The notes: generated by a model from the letters alone, not told the origin. A DNA stretch of 64,000 bases from an uncultured Sanguibacteroides sp. (GCF_900543425.1 NZ_UQRQ01000003.1:1-64000); one strand, 5' to 3'. Positions 51,536-61,585 are shown, counted from the stretch's first letter. Made by a program: numbers and translations.

Positions 51536-51660
51536 GACTAAAAGAATTGAGAGATTAAAGGATTAAAAGATTAGGTGATTAAGAGATTAAGTGATTGAGG
51601 GGCGTCATTAAAAATACTCTATCCTGCTAATTTACAACCTGCAATTTAAAATTCACCATC
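51536..51660. repeat. Degenerate tandem GATTAAGN repeat and repeat words
   Basis: Bases 51549-51600 hold six successive units of 8-9 bases of the type GATTAAGA, GATTAAGT, GATTAGGT. AT-rich words (AATTTACAACC; TGCAATTTAAAATT) follow. No coding potential is seen. Confidence 0.6.
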
Positions 51661-51672
51661 AATAAGAAGTTG

Positions 51673-51744
51673 TGATCCCACCAAGAATCGAACTTGGATT
51701 TAAAGTTTAGGAAACTTCCGTTCTATCCATTGAACTATGGGACC
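51673..51744 (-). tRNA. tRNA-Arg (anticodon CCT)
   Basis: A cloverleaf on the minus strand. The acceptor stem GGTCCCA pairs with TGGGATC (one G-T), the anticodon loop TTCCTAA has anticodon CCT, and the T arm is CCAAGTTCGATTCTTGG. The 3' end is not followed by CCA, so the tail must be added after transcription. It reads AGG arginine codons. Confidence 0.95.
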
Positions 51745-51755
51745 TTTACGGTTTG

Positions 51756-51763
51756 CAAAAGTA
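51756..51763 (-). promoter_or_regulatory. -7 promoter box of tRNA-Arg
   Basis: TACTTTTG on the minus strand lies 11 bases before the tRNA 5' end. Confidence 0.6.
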
Positions 51764-52096
51764 ATTGAAAAAAATGGCAGTTCCAAATATTATTTAGACG
51801 GTAATATCGAAGAGAAAACTTTCTAAACTATTTCTTTTGTGAAACCGACAACGGAATATATCCTCTCTTTTTAATCTCCTATGTTTTCCGTCAAATCCTT
51901 AAAAACACGGCGTACGAGTCATTTATCCCGAACTCCGAAACCAAATTATTACCAAAAAAGACTTCAAACATAAAAAATGAAAGCGAGACTACCCGCATTA
52001 ATAAAAATTTGATACAAAAAATTTTATTTCAAAAAGTTATTATTAACTTCGCAACACAAATAGCATTAAGCGTCTATTCATTTAATTAAGATAAAC
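51764..52096. other. Gene-free AT-rich gap before the aminotransferase
   Basis: No open frame, hairpin or RNA gene is evident. A promoter-like TAACTTCG (52044-52051, one mismatch to TAnnTTTG) lies 45 bases before the aminotransferase ATG. Confidence 0.4.
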
Positions 52097-53317
52097 ATGG
52101 TTAGCGATTACAAAGAAATTTTATCAGACAGCGCCAAAGGGATGAAGCGCTCTGCAATCAGAGAGTTATTGAAATTAACTCAGAAACCGGAAATCATTTC
52201 ATTTGCCGGTGGTCTTCCCGCGAAAGAATCTTTCCCATTAGAACAATTGCAAGAAATTTGTGCCGAGGTAATTGCTACCGACGGAGCAGCAGCTTGTCAA
52301 TACGGTTCTACCGAAGGAGTTCCCGAATTATTGGAGATCTTGGCCCAGCGTTACCGGAATCAAGGATTAAGTTATGTTACAAAAGAGAATATCACTATCA
52401 TTACCTCTTCCCAACAAGGTTTGGATACTGTAGGTAAGATTTTCCTTAACCGGGGGGATAAATATATTTGCGAACTACCTTCTTATCTGGGAGCTCTTGG
52501 CGCTTTCAATTCCTATGGCGGTGTAGCTGTCGGAATCCCTCAGGACGAACAGGGAATGAATGCCGTTGAACTGGAAAAAACATTGGCCGACATGAAGGCT
52601 AAAGGCGAGAAACCTAAATTTATCTATCTGATCCCCGACTTCCAGAATCCTGCCGGAATGACCATGCCGGATGCCAGAAGAAAAGAGATCTTGTCCATCG
52701 CTAAAAAATACGAGATCTTAATTATTGAAGATAGTCCTTACCGGGAATTACGTTTTTCCGGGAAGCCGCAACACATGTTATACGAACTGGATAACGGCGA
52801 AGGTAATGTTATCACGTTAGGAACTTTCTCTAAAATATTTATGCCGGGATTCCGCATGGGATGGGTATTGGCACATCCGACGATCATCGACAATTTCGTA
52901 AAGGCAAAACAAAATACGGATCTTTGTACTTCTGCATTCTTACAGAAGATTACCGTGAAATTCTTCCAAAAGAACTATTTCGATGCCAACGTGAAAAAAA
53001 TTGTCGAACTCTATCGCAGCAAGTTAAATGCAATGATAGGGGCATTCGAAAAATACATGCCGGAAGGCGTTAGCTGGACACATCCGGAAGGAGGACTTTT
53101 CCTGTTTTTAACCTTACCGGAGCAATACGATGCCGAAGATCTTTTCAAGATTGCAATCGAAAAGAACGTTGCATTCGTATTAGGTACCGTTTTCTTCTGT
53201 AACGGGAAAGGCAAAAATACCATGCGTATCAACTTCTCTTATATGAGTGAGGAACAAAATATAGAGGGAGTGAAAAGGTTGGCCGAAGCAATTAAAGAGT
53301 TGTATGCAAAAAAATAA
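52097..53317 (+). CDS. PLP-dependent aminotransferase (class I/II, 2-aminoadipate/kynurenine aminotransferase type)
   Basis: A 406-residue fold-type I enzyme. The PLP lysine is in TLGTFSKIFMPGFRMGW, and the aspartate/asparagine pocket is in IPDFQNPAG. The start EILSDSAKGMKRSAIRELLK and the overall pattern resemble the LysN/AadAT group, which accept aromatic, branched or aminoadipate substrates. It lacks the GntR domain of MocR proteins. It has its own terminator. Confidence 0.92.
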   Translation: MVSDYKEILSDSAKGMKRSAIRELLKLTQKPEIISFAGGLPAKESFPLEQLQEICAEVIATDGAAACQYGSTEGVPELLEILAQRYRNQGLSYVTKENITIITSSQQGLDTVGKIFLNRGDKYICELPSYLGALGAFNSYGGVAVGIPQDEQGMNAVELEKTLADMKAKGEKPKFIYLIPDFQNPAGMTMPDARRKEILSIAKKYEILIIEDSPYRELRFSGKPQHMLYELDNGEGNVITLGTFSKIFMPGFRMGWVLAHPTIIDNFVKAKQNTDLCTSAFLQKITVKFFQKNYFDANVKKIVELYRSKLNAMIGAFEKYMPEGVSWTHPEGGLFLFLTLPEQYDAEDLFKIAIEKNVAFVLGTVFFCNGKGKNTMRINFSYMSEEQNIEGVKRLAEAIKELYAKK

Positions 53318-53336
53318 AATGATACACGATATATTT

Positions 53337-53378
53337 AAAACTAAAAGTTGGGGGAAACTCCGACTTTTAGTTTTTATA
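53337..53378 (+). terminator. Terminator of the aminotransferase gene
   Basis: AAAACTAAAAGT pairs with ACTTTTAGTTTT, with GGGG/CC pairing in the loop and a T tail. Confidence 0.8.
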
Positions 53379-53414
53379 ATAGATCCCTTGTATGATTTTT
53401 AAATCTTATCCATT

Positions 53415-53867
53415 ATGAAAGTAGTTATTCAACGAGTTTCTCATGCCAGCGTCACCATAAAGCAGCAACTCTTTTCTACCATAAACAAAGGAATGCTGAT
53501 ACTTGTCGGGATACAATCGGACGACACGAAAGAAGATATCGATTGGTTAGCCTCAAAAATCACCAACCTTCGCATCTTTGACGATGAGAACGGAATAATG
53601 AATAAATCCATTTCGGAAACCGGAGGAGAGATTTTAGCCGTGAGTCAATTCACTTTAATGGCCCGCACTAAAAAAGGGAATCGCCCTTCCTACATCGATG
53701 CGGCACCTCCATCCATCTCGATTCCTCTTTACGAACAATTTGTCTCCACACTGCAAAAAGAGTTACAAAAAGAGATAAAAACCGGTCAATTCGGGGCTGA
53801 AATGGAAGTAGAACTCCTCAATGACGGACCGGTAACCATCATCATTGACAGCAAGAACAAATTATAA
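53415..53867 (+). CDS. dtd: D-aminoacyl-tRNA deacylase
   Basis: A 150-residue proofreading enzyme that removes D-amino acids (and glycine from tRNA-Ala). Seen motifs: MKVVIQRVSHASV at the start, the catalytic SQFTLMA (residues about 77-83) and the cross-subunit GPVT near residue 139. The MazG-like gene follows after 90 bases on the same strand. Confidence 0.95.
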   Translation: MKVVIQRVSHASVTIKQQLFSTINKGMLILVGIQSDDTKEDIDWLASKITNLRIFDDENGIMNKSISETGGEILAVSQFTLMARTKKGNRPSYIDAAPPSISIPLYEQFVSTLQKELQKEIKTGQFGAEMEVELLNDGPVTIIIDSKNKL

Positions 53868-53957
53868 AACAGCTGATCGATAAACAGGCCTTTAACGAAT
53901 GAAAAATATAGCTCTTAAAAAGAAATAAAAGAGTAAAAGAACGACAAATTCTAAATT

Positions 53958-54287
53958 ATGGACTTGACAGAATTACAAACAGCCGTCGATACATGGATCA
54001 AGACTTACGGGGTAAGGTATTTCGGAGAACTCACCAATATGGCTATCCTAACGGAAGAGGTCGGGGAATTGGCAAGGGTCATGGCCCGAAAATACGGAGA
54101 CCAATCCTTCAAAGAGGGTGAAAAAGACAATTTAGCCGACGAAATGGCGGACGTACTTTGGGTGTTAGTATGTTTAGCCAATCAAACAGGGGTAGATTTA
54201 AACTCTGCCATAAGTAATAATTTTGCCAAAAAAACAGCAAGAGATGTGAATCGACATAAAAAAAATCCGAAACTGTTTAAAGATTAA
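53958..54287 (+). CDS. MazG-like nucleotide pyrophosphohydrolase
   Basis: A 109-residue all-alpha NTP-PPase. The metal-binding acidic residues are in LTEEVGELARVMAR (EExxE) and in LADEMADVLWVLV (ExxD). Such single-domain enzymes hydrolyse non-canonical or excess dNTPs. The substrate is not known. Confidence 0.9.
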   Translation: MDLTELQTAVDTWIKTYGVRYFGELTNMAILTEEVGELARVMARKYGDQSFKEGEKDNLADEMADVLWVLVCLANQTGVDLNSAISNNFAKKTARDVNRHKKNPKLFKD

Positions 54288-54299
54288 ACGCATTTATCC

Positions 54300-54307
54300 T
54301 ACTTTTG
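54300..54307 (+). promoter_or_regulatory. -7 promoter box of the MMPL exporter gene
   Basis: TACTTTTG fits TAnnTTTG and lies 23 bases before the ATG. Confidence 0.55.
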
Positions 54308-54330
54308 CGACAATATATAAAGTGTGAAAT

Positions 54331-56706
54331 ATGTGGATTAAGATTGCCGGCATTCTTCTTAGAAACCGGGTAGCTTTTATTATTGGCGTTTCCATTATTA
54401 CCATCTTTCTGGCCTCACAAATCAGAAAGGTAGAAATGTCGTATGAATATGCCAATCTTCTCCCGTCAACAGACAGTGCCTTCCTCGATTATATCGATTT
54501 CCATGAAAAATTCGGACAGGAAGGGAATGTTATGGTTTTCGCCATTCAGGACACCTCCTTTTATGAAGTAAATAAACTCAACGACTGGATACAAATGTGC
54601 GATAACTTAAAAGCTTTACAAGGAGTTATCGCCTTAGTAGACATCACCCACTCGTTCAATCTCTGTAAAGATACGGCTAACCGCAAATTCGATATTAGAC
54701 CCATATTTCCACATCAAATCAAAAGCCAAGCGGAGGCCGATAGCCTGTCCCGAATTGTAGAGAATCTGCCTTTTTACGACGGAACGCTTTTCAACAAGCA
54801 AAAAGCAATCTACGGCATGATGGTTTCCGTTTCGGCCGAGGTAATGAACTCTCCGGCCCGCGTAGGATTGGTCAAGGAGGTCTTAAAAATCACGGAAGCT
54901 TTTTCAGCCAGACACGAGCTTAAAATGCATTATTCCGGTTTACCCTACATCCGGGTCGTAAACGCAGAAAATATTAAGGGAGAGATGTATATGTTCATTA
55001 TCCTCTCTTTACTGATCTCAACTTTTATCCTTTACCTGTTTTTCCGTTCTTTCCGAATCATCGGATTTTGTTTATTAATCGTACTTATATGCGTTTGTTG
55101 GACGGTAGGAGTAATGGCTATGCTCGGAATAAAAATCACGCTTTTAACAGCCATGTTACCTCCTTTATTAATCGTGATCTGTATTCCCAATATGGTATTC
55201 ATGATTAATAAATTTCACGCCGAATACGACCGCCACGGAAACAAAATCAAGGCTTTACAGAGAATGATCCAAAAGATCGGGAACGCCTCTTTCCTTAGTA
55301 ATCTGACCACGGCTGCCGGCTTTGCCACATTTATCGTCACTTCCAGCCAGATACTTGTTGAGTTCGGTATCACCGCTTCCATCGGTATTAGCTTTGTCTA
55401 TTTGATTTGTCTAATCATGATTCCCTGCGTATTCAGCTTTCTACCGGACCCTGACAGCAAACAGATCAAGCACTTACACAATAAATTTATAAACAAGACT
55501 TTAAATAAAGTCATTGAAATCATTATTAATCATAGAAATAATGTCTATATTATTGCTTCAATTGTAGTTGTTTTAGGTTTTATCGGTATCTCCCTGATGA
55601 AATCCACAGGATACATGGTGGACGATTTGAAAGAGACCGATCCGATTCGACAAGACCTCGCATTTTTCGAAGATAATTTTGACGGTTTAATGCCTTTAGA
55701 AATCACGATTGACTTCAAAAAACCGAATCAAGTTATGAAGTTATCCAACTTGGAGAAATTAGATTTATTAGCCAAAGAACTCTCCCAAGACGAGGATATT
55801 TCAAAGCCTATTTCCATCGTGGAAGTTATTAAATTCGCCAATCAGGCTTTTTACAACGGGAAATCGGCCTATTATAAACTACCGAGCAACCAAACGAAAA
55901 ATTTCATTTTAAAATACGCCTCCCAATCCACGGGGAGTATCGGGGGAAAAGCAAATTCATTCGTTGACTCCACCCTGAGAAATGTCCGGATGAGTTACCG
56001 CATAAAGGACATCGGCACCCAAAAAATGCAGAAAAAAGAGAATAAATTATACGAGATCATCGAGAAATATTTCCCCGGGGACCGATATGTCGTAAAGGTA
56101 ACCGGATCAAGTATTATTTTCTTTAAAGGAACACAATATTTAGTCACGAATCTATTTACCTCCCTGTTATTAGCCATTATCCTTATCGCCATTTTCATGG
56201 CATGGATGTTCCGGAGCAAACGCATGGTGATCGTTGCCCTTTTGCCCAACCTTATTCCACAAATCATCACGGCCGCCATTATGGGATATTGCGGCATCCC
56301 GATCAAGGCCTCGACGATATTAGTATTCAGTATTGCTTTTGGTATCTCGGTTGACGGAACGATCCATTACCTGGCCAAATACAGGCAAGAATTACAAGGA
56401 ACAAACTGGAGTATTCGGTCGTCTGCCGTTCTGGCTTTGAAAGAGACGGGACAAAGTATGATCTATAATGCCATTATTCTTTTCTTCGGTTTCGGAATCT
56501 TCGCCTTGTCGGATTTCGGCGGAACTGTTGCTTTGGGAATCCTCGTTTCCATTACCTTATTGGCTGCCATGCTCTCCAACCTCATCATATTGCCCTCCCT
56601 TTTGCTGACATTAGATAAGCATACGACAAACAAGACCTTTAAAGAACCGGTTATTCAAATTTTTGATGAAGAGGATGAAAGAGAGAAGTTAGATAAATCT
56701 TCCTGA
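54331..56706 (+). CDS. RND superfamily (MMPL/HpnN-type) exporter
   Basis: A 791-residue inner-membrane protein with two repeats, each of one helix, a periplasmic loop and a five-helix block (helices at about 215-370 and 605-780). Motifs include the short loop ISFVYLICLIMIPCVFSF and SIAFGISVDGTIHYLAKYR. The family moves lipids, hopanoids or other hydrophobic molecules, and no adaptor or outer-membrane partner is adjacent. The substrate is unknown. Confidence 0.9.
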   Translation: MWIKIAGILLRNRVAFIIGVSIITIFLASQIRKVEMSYEYANLLPSTDSAFLDYIDFHEKFGQEGNVMVFAIQDTSFYEVNKLNDWIQMCDNLKALQGVIALVDITHSFNLCKDTANRKFDIRPIFPHQIKSQAEADSLSRIVENLPFYDGTLFNKQKAIYGMMVSVSAEVMNSPARVGLVKEVLKITEAFSARHELKMHYSGLPYIRVVNAENIKGEMYMFIILSLLISTFILYLFFRSFRIIGFCLLIVLICVCWTVGVMAMLGIKITLLTAMLPPLLIVICIPNMVFMINKFHAEYDRHGNKIKALQRMIQKIGNASFLSNLTTAAGFATFIVTSSQILVEFGITASIGISFVYLICLIMIPCVFSFLPDPDSKQIKHLHNKFINKTLNKVIEIIINHRNNVYIIASIVVVLGFIGISLMKSTGYMVDDLKETDPIRQDLAFFEDNFDGLMPLEITIDFKKPNQVMKLSNLEKLDLLAKELSQDEDISKPISIVEVIKFANQAFYNGKSAYYKLPSNQTKNFILKYASQSTGSIGGKANSFVDSTLRNVRMSYRIKDIGTQKMQKKENKLYEIIEKYFPGDRYVVKVTGSSIIFFKGTQYLVTNLFTSLLLAIILIAIFMAWMFRSKRMVIVALLPNLIPQIITAAIMGYCGIPIKASTILVFSIAFGISVDGTIHYLAKYRQELQGTNWSIRSSAVLALKETGQSMIYNAIILFFGFGIFALSDFGGTVALGILVSITLLAAMLSNLIILPSLLLTLDKHTTNKTFKEPVIQIFDEEDEREKLDKSS

Positions 56707-56753
56707 TTTTTCATTCGCGAGTCATTTGCTTATTCTACGGCGAATTTTTTAAT

Positions 56754-56776
56754 AAAAAAAACCGGCTTGTGCCGGT
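56754..56776 (-). terminator. Terminator of deoC, also facing the MMPL gene
   Basis: ACCGGC and GCCGGT form a stem with a four-base loop. On the minus strand seven T residues follow. Confidence 0.85.
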
Positions 56777-56782
56777 CTTCAA

Positions 56783-57643
56783 TTATTTTTTCATCTCTTT
56801 CAGAATATCATCCATCAATTGGGATGTCCCGATTCGAAAATAACGGGGAGTTACCCATTCTTTTCCCAAAACATGATTGACAATAGTCAGGTAACGAATA
56901 GCATTTTGTACTTTAGAAACACCTCCGGCCACTTTTACCCCCACCATTTTACCCGTTTGAGCATGATACTGGCGAACGGCTTCACACATCACATAAACAG
57001 ACTCGGGAGTGGCATTTACAGGCACCTTCCCCGTGGACGTTTTTACAAAGTCAGCTCCCGCGTATGCACTAATCAATGTAGCGTTAAATATGCTCTCTAT
57101 ATCTTTCAACTCACCGGTTTCCAATATCACCTTCAACAAAACACCCTTGCAAGTTTCCCGGATAGCAACAAGCTCCTCGTATACTCTTTCGTAATTCCTT
57201 TCCAGAATATCTCCCACGGAAAGGACTACATCCACTTCATCCGCTCCAGCCGCAATTGCCGCTTTACACTCTGCAATTTTTACTTCCATAAAAGATTGGG
57301 AAGAAGGGAAACAGGCCCCCACGACCGTCGTTTTAATGGATGTTCCACTCAACCCGCTTTTTACAATCGAAGCATATTTGGGGAACACGCATACCGAAGC
57401 TACATCAGGTAATGCATTCTTTTTGGTTTTTTTCAGTAACTCCGCAACAAATTCCGTTACGGACTTTTCCGTATCGGTCACTTTCAATGTCGTATAATCC
57501 ATACAGGTTATACATAGCTCGAAGTTCTCCATACAGTAGGCCTGAGCTATCTCTTTCTCGATAACTCCATCCAGCTCAAATTCTATCCGATCTTCTAAAT
57601 TTGAAAAATTATAAGTAGCTAATATTCCCGATATATTTTCCAT
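56783..57643 (-). CDS. deoC: Deoxyribose-phosphate aldolase
   Basis: A 286-residue class I aldolase that splits 2-deoxyribose 5-phosphate into acetaldehyde and glyceraldehyde 3-phosphate. The Schiff-base lysine is in FVKTSTGKVPV and the second active lysine in GVKVAGGVS. The first 50 residues extend the usual 220-residue core. The in-frame TTG nine bases upstream is not used; the ATG at 57643 is. Monocistronic. Confidence 0.94.
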   Translation of the reverse strand: MENISGILATYNFSNLEDRIEFELDGVIEKEIAQAYCMENFELCITCMDYTTLKVTDTEKSVTEFVAELLKKTKKNALPDVASVCVFPKYASIVKSGLSGTSIKTTVVGACFPSSQSFMEVKIAECKAAIAAGADEVDVVLSVGDILERNYERVYEELVAIRETCKGVLLKVILETGELKDIESIFNATLISAYAGADFVKTSTGKVPVNATPESVYVMCEAVRQYHAQTGKMVGVKVAGGVSKVQNAIRYLTIVNHVLGKEWVTPRYFRIGTSQLMDDILKEMKK

Positions 57644-57816
57644 AAAATTCAATATTATTTCCCTTACAAAGCGACTGAAAATACCTATACGTAATTTCCC
57701 CGTGCCAGGTTTATTCTTCTCTAATTTTTACTAACAAACTTCTGCTTGTTTATTTTCAGTTCGACAAAATTACATAATACTTCCGAGATTTTTAAACAAA
57801 TATCATGCAAAATATT

Positions 57817-57824
57817 TATTTTTG
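57817..57824 (+). promoter_or_regulatory. -7 promoter box of mutS
   Basis: TATTTTTG fits TAnnTTTG and lies 47 bases before the chosen ATG. It falls inside the upstream in-frame extension, which is therefore unlikely to be translated. Confidence 0.55.
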
Positions 57825-57871
57825 GGATGCGTAAACACTCACACAATCTATCAATTTATAATCAAAACCAA

Positions 57872-60487
57872 ATGGCAACAAAATCAGAAATACAAACACC
57901 TTTGATGCAACAATACTATGCAGCTAAGGCTCAATATCCTGATGCTCTACTTCTCTATAGAATGGGAGATTTTTATGAAACATTCGGAGAAGATGCCATC
58001 ACCACCTCAAAGATTTTAGGGATTACCCTCACGAAGCGATCTCATGGCTCCCCGGGAGACGTAGAATTGGCGGGTTTCCCCTATCATGCCATAGACACTT
58101 ACCTTCCTAAATTAGTTCGTGCCGGTCAGAGAGTTGCAATCTGCGAACAACTGGAAGACCCGAAAAAAACCAACAAACTGGTTAAACGGGGAGTCATCGA
58201 ACTGGTAACTCCGGGTGTTTCGTATAACGAGAATACCATTGACAATAAAAATAACGTATTTCTGGCCTCCGTCTATTTTACCAAAAACAAAGCAGGGATT
58301 TCGCTGCTGGATCTTTCCACGGGCGAATTTTTAACGACAGAGGGAACCCCTTCCACGGTAGACAAACTATTGAATAGCTTTCAACCGAAAGAAGTCTTAT
58401 ATCCTAAAGGCTCTGAAGCTTTATTCCATGAACTCTTCGGAAATAAATACTATACTTACCCGGTAGAAGCTTGGTTTTTCGAACCGGGATCTTCTGAAGA
58501 CCGACTGAAAAAACATTTCGACGTCTCTTCCCTGAAAGGTTTTGGAATCGATAAGCTGGAATGCGGAATTGCCGCTTCCGGGGCGATTCTCTACTACCTG
58601 GATATGACCAAACACGAGCTGGTAGGCCATATTACCTCTATCGGACGAATCGACGAATCCACCTGTGTACTGTTAGACCGTTTCACGCTACGCAATCTGG
58701 AGATCCTGGAGTCGCTTCACGAAGGAGGCTGTTCGTTGGCCGATATCATCGACAGAACAATTACTCCCATGGGAAGCCGAATGCTTCGCCGTTGGATTTG
58801 TATGCCATTGAAATCTCCGGTAGAAATCAACGAACGGTTGGATATCGTAGAAAGCTTCATCCAACATGAAACCGAACGGCTCGAGTTGGAACAATTGTTA
58901 CGGATCATCGGAGATTTGGAACGGTTAGCTTCTAAAATTGCCGTATGCCGGATCTCCCCGAGAGAAATGGTGCAATTGAAAGTTGCCCTGCAAACGTTGA
59001 TTCCGTTAAAAAAACATTGCCAAAACATCAACAATCCGAAACTGACGCAATGGATAGAGCAATTAGACGAGTGCGAAGCTCTTCACCAAAGGATAGCACA
59101 ACAAATACAGGAAGAGGCCCCCGCTCAACTGAACAAGGGAAATGTCATTGCCCCCGGGGTTAACACGGAGTTGGACGAGTTAAGAGAAATCTCTTCTCAT
59201 GGAAAAGAACTTCTGCTTCAAATGCAACAACGCGAAATAGAAAAAACAGGTATCCCTTCATTAAAAATAGGTTTTAATAATGTATACGGCTATTATATCG
59301 AGGTGACTAAAACTCACAACAGTAAAGCCCCCGATACCTGGATCAGAAAACAAACATTAGTTAATGCAGAACGCTATATCACTCCTGAATTAAAGGAGTA
59401 TGAAGAAAAGATTTTAGGAGCAGAAGATCGTATCCAGGAGTTGGAAAGTAGTATTTATAACGAATTGCTACTCGTTGCCTCTTCTTATATCAAAGCCATA
59501 CAAATTAATGCTCATATCATTTCCCGAATCGATGCTTTAATTTCGTTTTCCAATGTATCCATCGCAAACCAATACCATCGTCCCGAAATCAACGACTCTT
59601 ATTCCATCGACATAAAAGCAGGACGCCATCCGGTCATTGAAAAGCAACTTCCCCCCGGAGAAAGCTATATCCACAACGACCTGTTTCTGGATAATGAAAA
59701 ACAACAAATCATCATTATCACGGGGCCTAATATGGCCGGGAAATCGGCTTTGTTACGTCAAACGGCACTCATCGTGATTATGGCACAAGCCGGCTGTTTC
59801 GTTCCGGCAGCTTCCGCAACAATCGGGTATATCGATAAAGTATTTACAAGAGTCGGAGCTTCCGATAACATCTCCCTGGGAGAATCCACTTTCATGGTAG
59901 AAATGAATGAAGCAGCCAATATATTAAACAACATATCCGATCGAAGCCTTGTACTATTCGACGAATTAGGAAGAGGGACCTCAACTTATGACGGAATCTC
60001 CATTGCCTGGGCCATCGTGGAATTTTTACACGAGCATGTCAAATACCGGACAAAGACCCTGTTCGCCACCCATTATCACGAATTAAATGAAATGGAACAT
60101 TCATTCCCGAAAATCAAGAACTACAATGTTTCGGTAAAAGAAGTAAATAACAAAATCGTCTTTTTGCGTAAACTGATCAAAGGAGGTTCAAATCACTCTT
60201 TCGGAATTCAGGTAGCTAAAATGGCAGGCTTACCACAATCCGTCGTATTGCGGGCTTCTGAGATCTTAAAACAATTGGAGAATGATAAAAACAAAAGCGG
60301 AACCCTACAAAAGAACGTAAGCCAGATTGCCAATGAGAGAGAAGGTGTTCAGCTCAGTTTTTTCCAGCTGGAAGACCCCGTTCTTCTTCAGATTCGAGAC
60401 GAAATCGCCGGACTGGATATCAACAGCCTGACTCCTCTTGAAGCATTGAATAAATTAAATGAGATCAAGAAGATTACCGGGATATAA
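57872..60487 (+). CDS. mutS: DNA mismatch repair protein MutS
   Basis: A mismatch-recognition ATPase of 871 residues. The mismatch-binding motif is GDFYETFGEDA (F-x-E). The connector, lever and clamp domains follow, then the ATPase with Walker A GPNMAGKSA, the signature SLGESTFMVEM, Walker B LVLFDELGRGTS and the HYHEL motif. The start MATKSEIQT is the family start. The C-terminus keeps the helix-turn-helix dimer region. Confidence 0.97.
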   Translation: MATKSEIQTPLMQQYYAAKAQYPDALLLYRMGDFYETFGEDAITTSKILGITLTKRSHGSPGDVELAGFPYHAIDTYLPKLVRAGQRVAICEQLEDPKKTNKLVKRGVIELVTPGVSYNENTIDNKNNVFLASVYFTKNKAGISLLDLSTGEFLTTEGTPSTVDKLLNSFQPKEVLYPKGSEALFHELFGNKYYTYPVEAWFFEPGSSEDRLKKHFDVSSLKGFGIDKLECGIAASGAILYYLDMTKHELVGHITSIGRIDESTCVLLDRFTLRNLEILESLHEGGCSLADIIDRTITPMGSRMLRRWICMPLKSPVEINERLDIVESFIQHETERLELEQLLRIIGDLERLASKIAVCRISPREMVQLKVALQTLIPLKKHCQNINNPKLTQWIEQLDECEALHQRIAQQIQEEAPAQLNKGNVIAPGVNTELDELREISSHGKELLLQMQQREIEKTGIPSLKIGFNNVYGYYIEVTKTHNSKAPDTWIRKQTLVNAERYITPELKEYEEKILGAEDRIQELESSIYNELLLVASSYIKAIQINAHIISRIDALISFSNVSIANQYHRPEINDSYSIDIKAGRHPVIEKQLPPGESYIHNDLFLDNEKQQIIIITGPNMAGKSALLRQTALIVIMAQAGCFVPAASATIGYIDKVFTRVGASDNISLGESTFMVEMNEAANILNNISDRSLVLFDELGRGTSTYDGISIAWAIVEFLHEHVKYRTKTLFATHYHELNEMEHSFPKIKNYNVSVKEVNNKIVFLRKLIKGGSNHSFGIQVAKMAGLPQSVVLRASEILKQLENDKNKSGTLQKNVSQIANEREGVQLSFFQLEDPVLLQIRDEIAGLDINSLTPLEALNKLNEIKKITGI

Positions 60488-60665
60488 AACTATTGAAAAT
60501 TAAAATATTAGAGAATTAGTGGATCCCAATTTACAATTGAGGGGGGATAAACTCTCCGGGGATAATAATGTTCCGTTTTTATCCCTTCTCTCTTCAATCT
60601 TAAATTAGTTTAACACCCTAAATTCCCAATCACAGAATCAATTCATCTCTTAATCGTCAATTGAA
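60488..60665. repeat. Intergenic repeats between mutS and the second cyclophilin
   Basis: Bases 60533-60588 are the second copy of the ACAATTGA...GGATAAACTCTC...ATGTTC...ATCCCTTC element found after leuS. On the right are words of the GAATC/TAATC family (AATCACAGAATC; CTCTTAATCG). No T-tailed terminator is obvious. Confidence 0.6.
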
Positions 60666-60670
60666 AACGG

Positions 60671-61474
60671 TCATTTGACAATTTCCATATGCAGGATTAC
60701 GACGTTTTCCAGAGGACGATCATTCGTATCGGTCTTTACGGCAGCTATTTTATCCATAACATCCAAGCCTTCGACGACTTCCCCGAATACGGTATATTGA
60801 CCGTCCAAATGAGGGGTCCCGCCTATCGTAGTATATATTTCCTTCTGTTCAGGCGTTAATACCAACTCTTCTTGAACAAAAAGACTGTCGCAGGCATGAG
60901 ATATCTCTTCCGTCAACCGATCCATCCCCTCCTGATCTTCGGCCTTTTGCAAGCGGGCATATTCGGTTTCATAACCTGATTTGATACGGTTATATAAAGC
61001 GATCTTTCTACGTTCATTAATCCGCTTCACGGTGTTATCCAGCTTTTCCGGTGAATAAACGACTCCTTGGACTATATAGAAATGTGAACCGCTGGACTTT
61101 CGCAGAGGATTTACCTCATCTCCTTCCCGAGCTGCAGCAAGTACGCCTTTTTTATGAAAATACCGAGGTTGAAACTCCGCATCAATCGTATACCCGTTAT
61201 CGCCTTCTCCTAATAAAGCTCCCGATACCGCTCTCTTCGAATCAGGATCCCCAGCCTGTATCATAAAATTTTGAATGACGCGATGGAACAAAACGCTATC
61301 GTAAAATTGTTCTTTCACTAATTTCAAAAAATTATCCCGATGTTTAGGTGTTTCGTTATATAGCTTAACTTTCATATCTCCCAGTGTTGTGGATATTTTC
61401 ACTACCTGTTCTTTCTGATTACTACAGGAGATACTGCCACAAAACAAGAGTATTATTAAAAAACATTTATTCAT
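60671..61474 (-). CDS. Lipoprotein cyclophilin-type peptidyl-prolyl isomerase with a helical insert
   Basis: A 267-residue protein with lipobox SISC near residue 17. The cyclophilin core (KVKLYNETPKHRDNFLKLV, FHRVIQNFMIQAGDP, SGSHFYIVQG) is interrupted by a charged helical insert of about 70 residues before YTTIGGTPHLDGQYTVFGEV. The same design is seen in the signal-peptide paralogue at 27.8 kb. A consensus promoter box drives it divergently from the SPOR genes. Confidence 0.92.
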   Translation of the reverse strand: MNKCFLIILLFCGSISCSNQKEQVVKISTTLGDMKVKLYNETPKHRDNFLKLVKEQFYDSVLFHRVIQNFMIQAGDPDSKRAVSGALLGEGDNGYTIDAEFQPRYFHKKGVLAAAREGDEVNPLRKSSGSHFYIVQGVVYSPEKLDNTVKRINERRKIALYNRIKSGYETEYARLQKAEDQEGMDRLTEEISHACDSLFVQEELVLTPEQKEIYTTIGGTPHLDGQYTVFGEVVEGLDVMDKIAAVKTDTNDRPLENVVILHMEIVK

Positions 61475-61512
61475 AAACCTGATTTTTAAATTAAAACGAA
61501 TAATTTCATCGA

Positions 61513-61520
61513 CAAAAATA
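61513..61520 (-). promoter_or_regulatory. -7 promoter box of the cyclophilin lipoprotein gene
   Basis: TATTTTTG on the minus strand fits TAnnTTTG and lies 38 bases before the ATG. Confidence 0.5.
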
Positions 61521-61542
61521 GAGGAATTTGTTTTATTTACAA

Positions 61543-61550
61543 TATTTTTG
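61543..61550 (+). promoter_or_regulatory. -7 promoter box of the SPOR lipoprotein pair
   Basis: TATTTTTG fits TAnnTTTG and lies 35 bases before the first SPOR gene. Confidence 0.5.
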
Positions 61551-61585
61551 TACTCATCTTGGCTAACATATAAAAATAGACGATT

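Noticed and set aside
51549..51600. Tandem octamer units considered as a CRISPR array
   Set aside because: Units are 8-9 bases, degenerate and without spacers, and no cas gene is nearby.
54331..56706. Considered as a SecD/SecF component
   Set aside because: The SecDF signature motifs are absent, and the two-repeat architecture with a SVDGTIHYLA motif fits MMPL/HpnN exporters.
57746..57871. 42-residue N-terminal extension of mutS
   Set aside because: A promoter box lies inside it, and MutS proteins begin at the MATKSE-type start.
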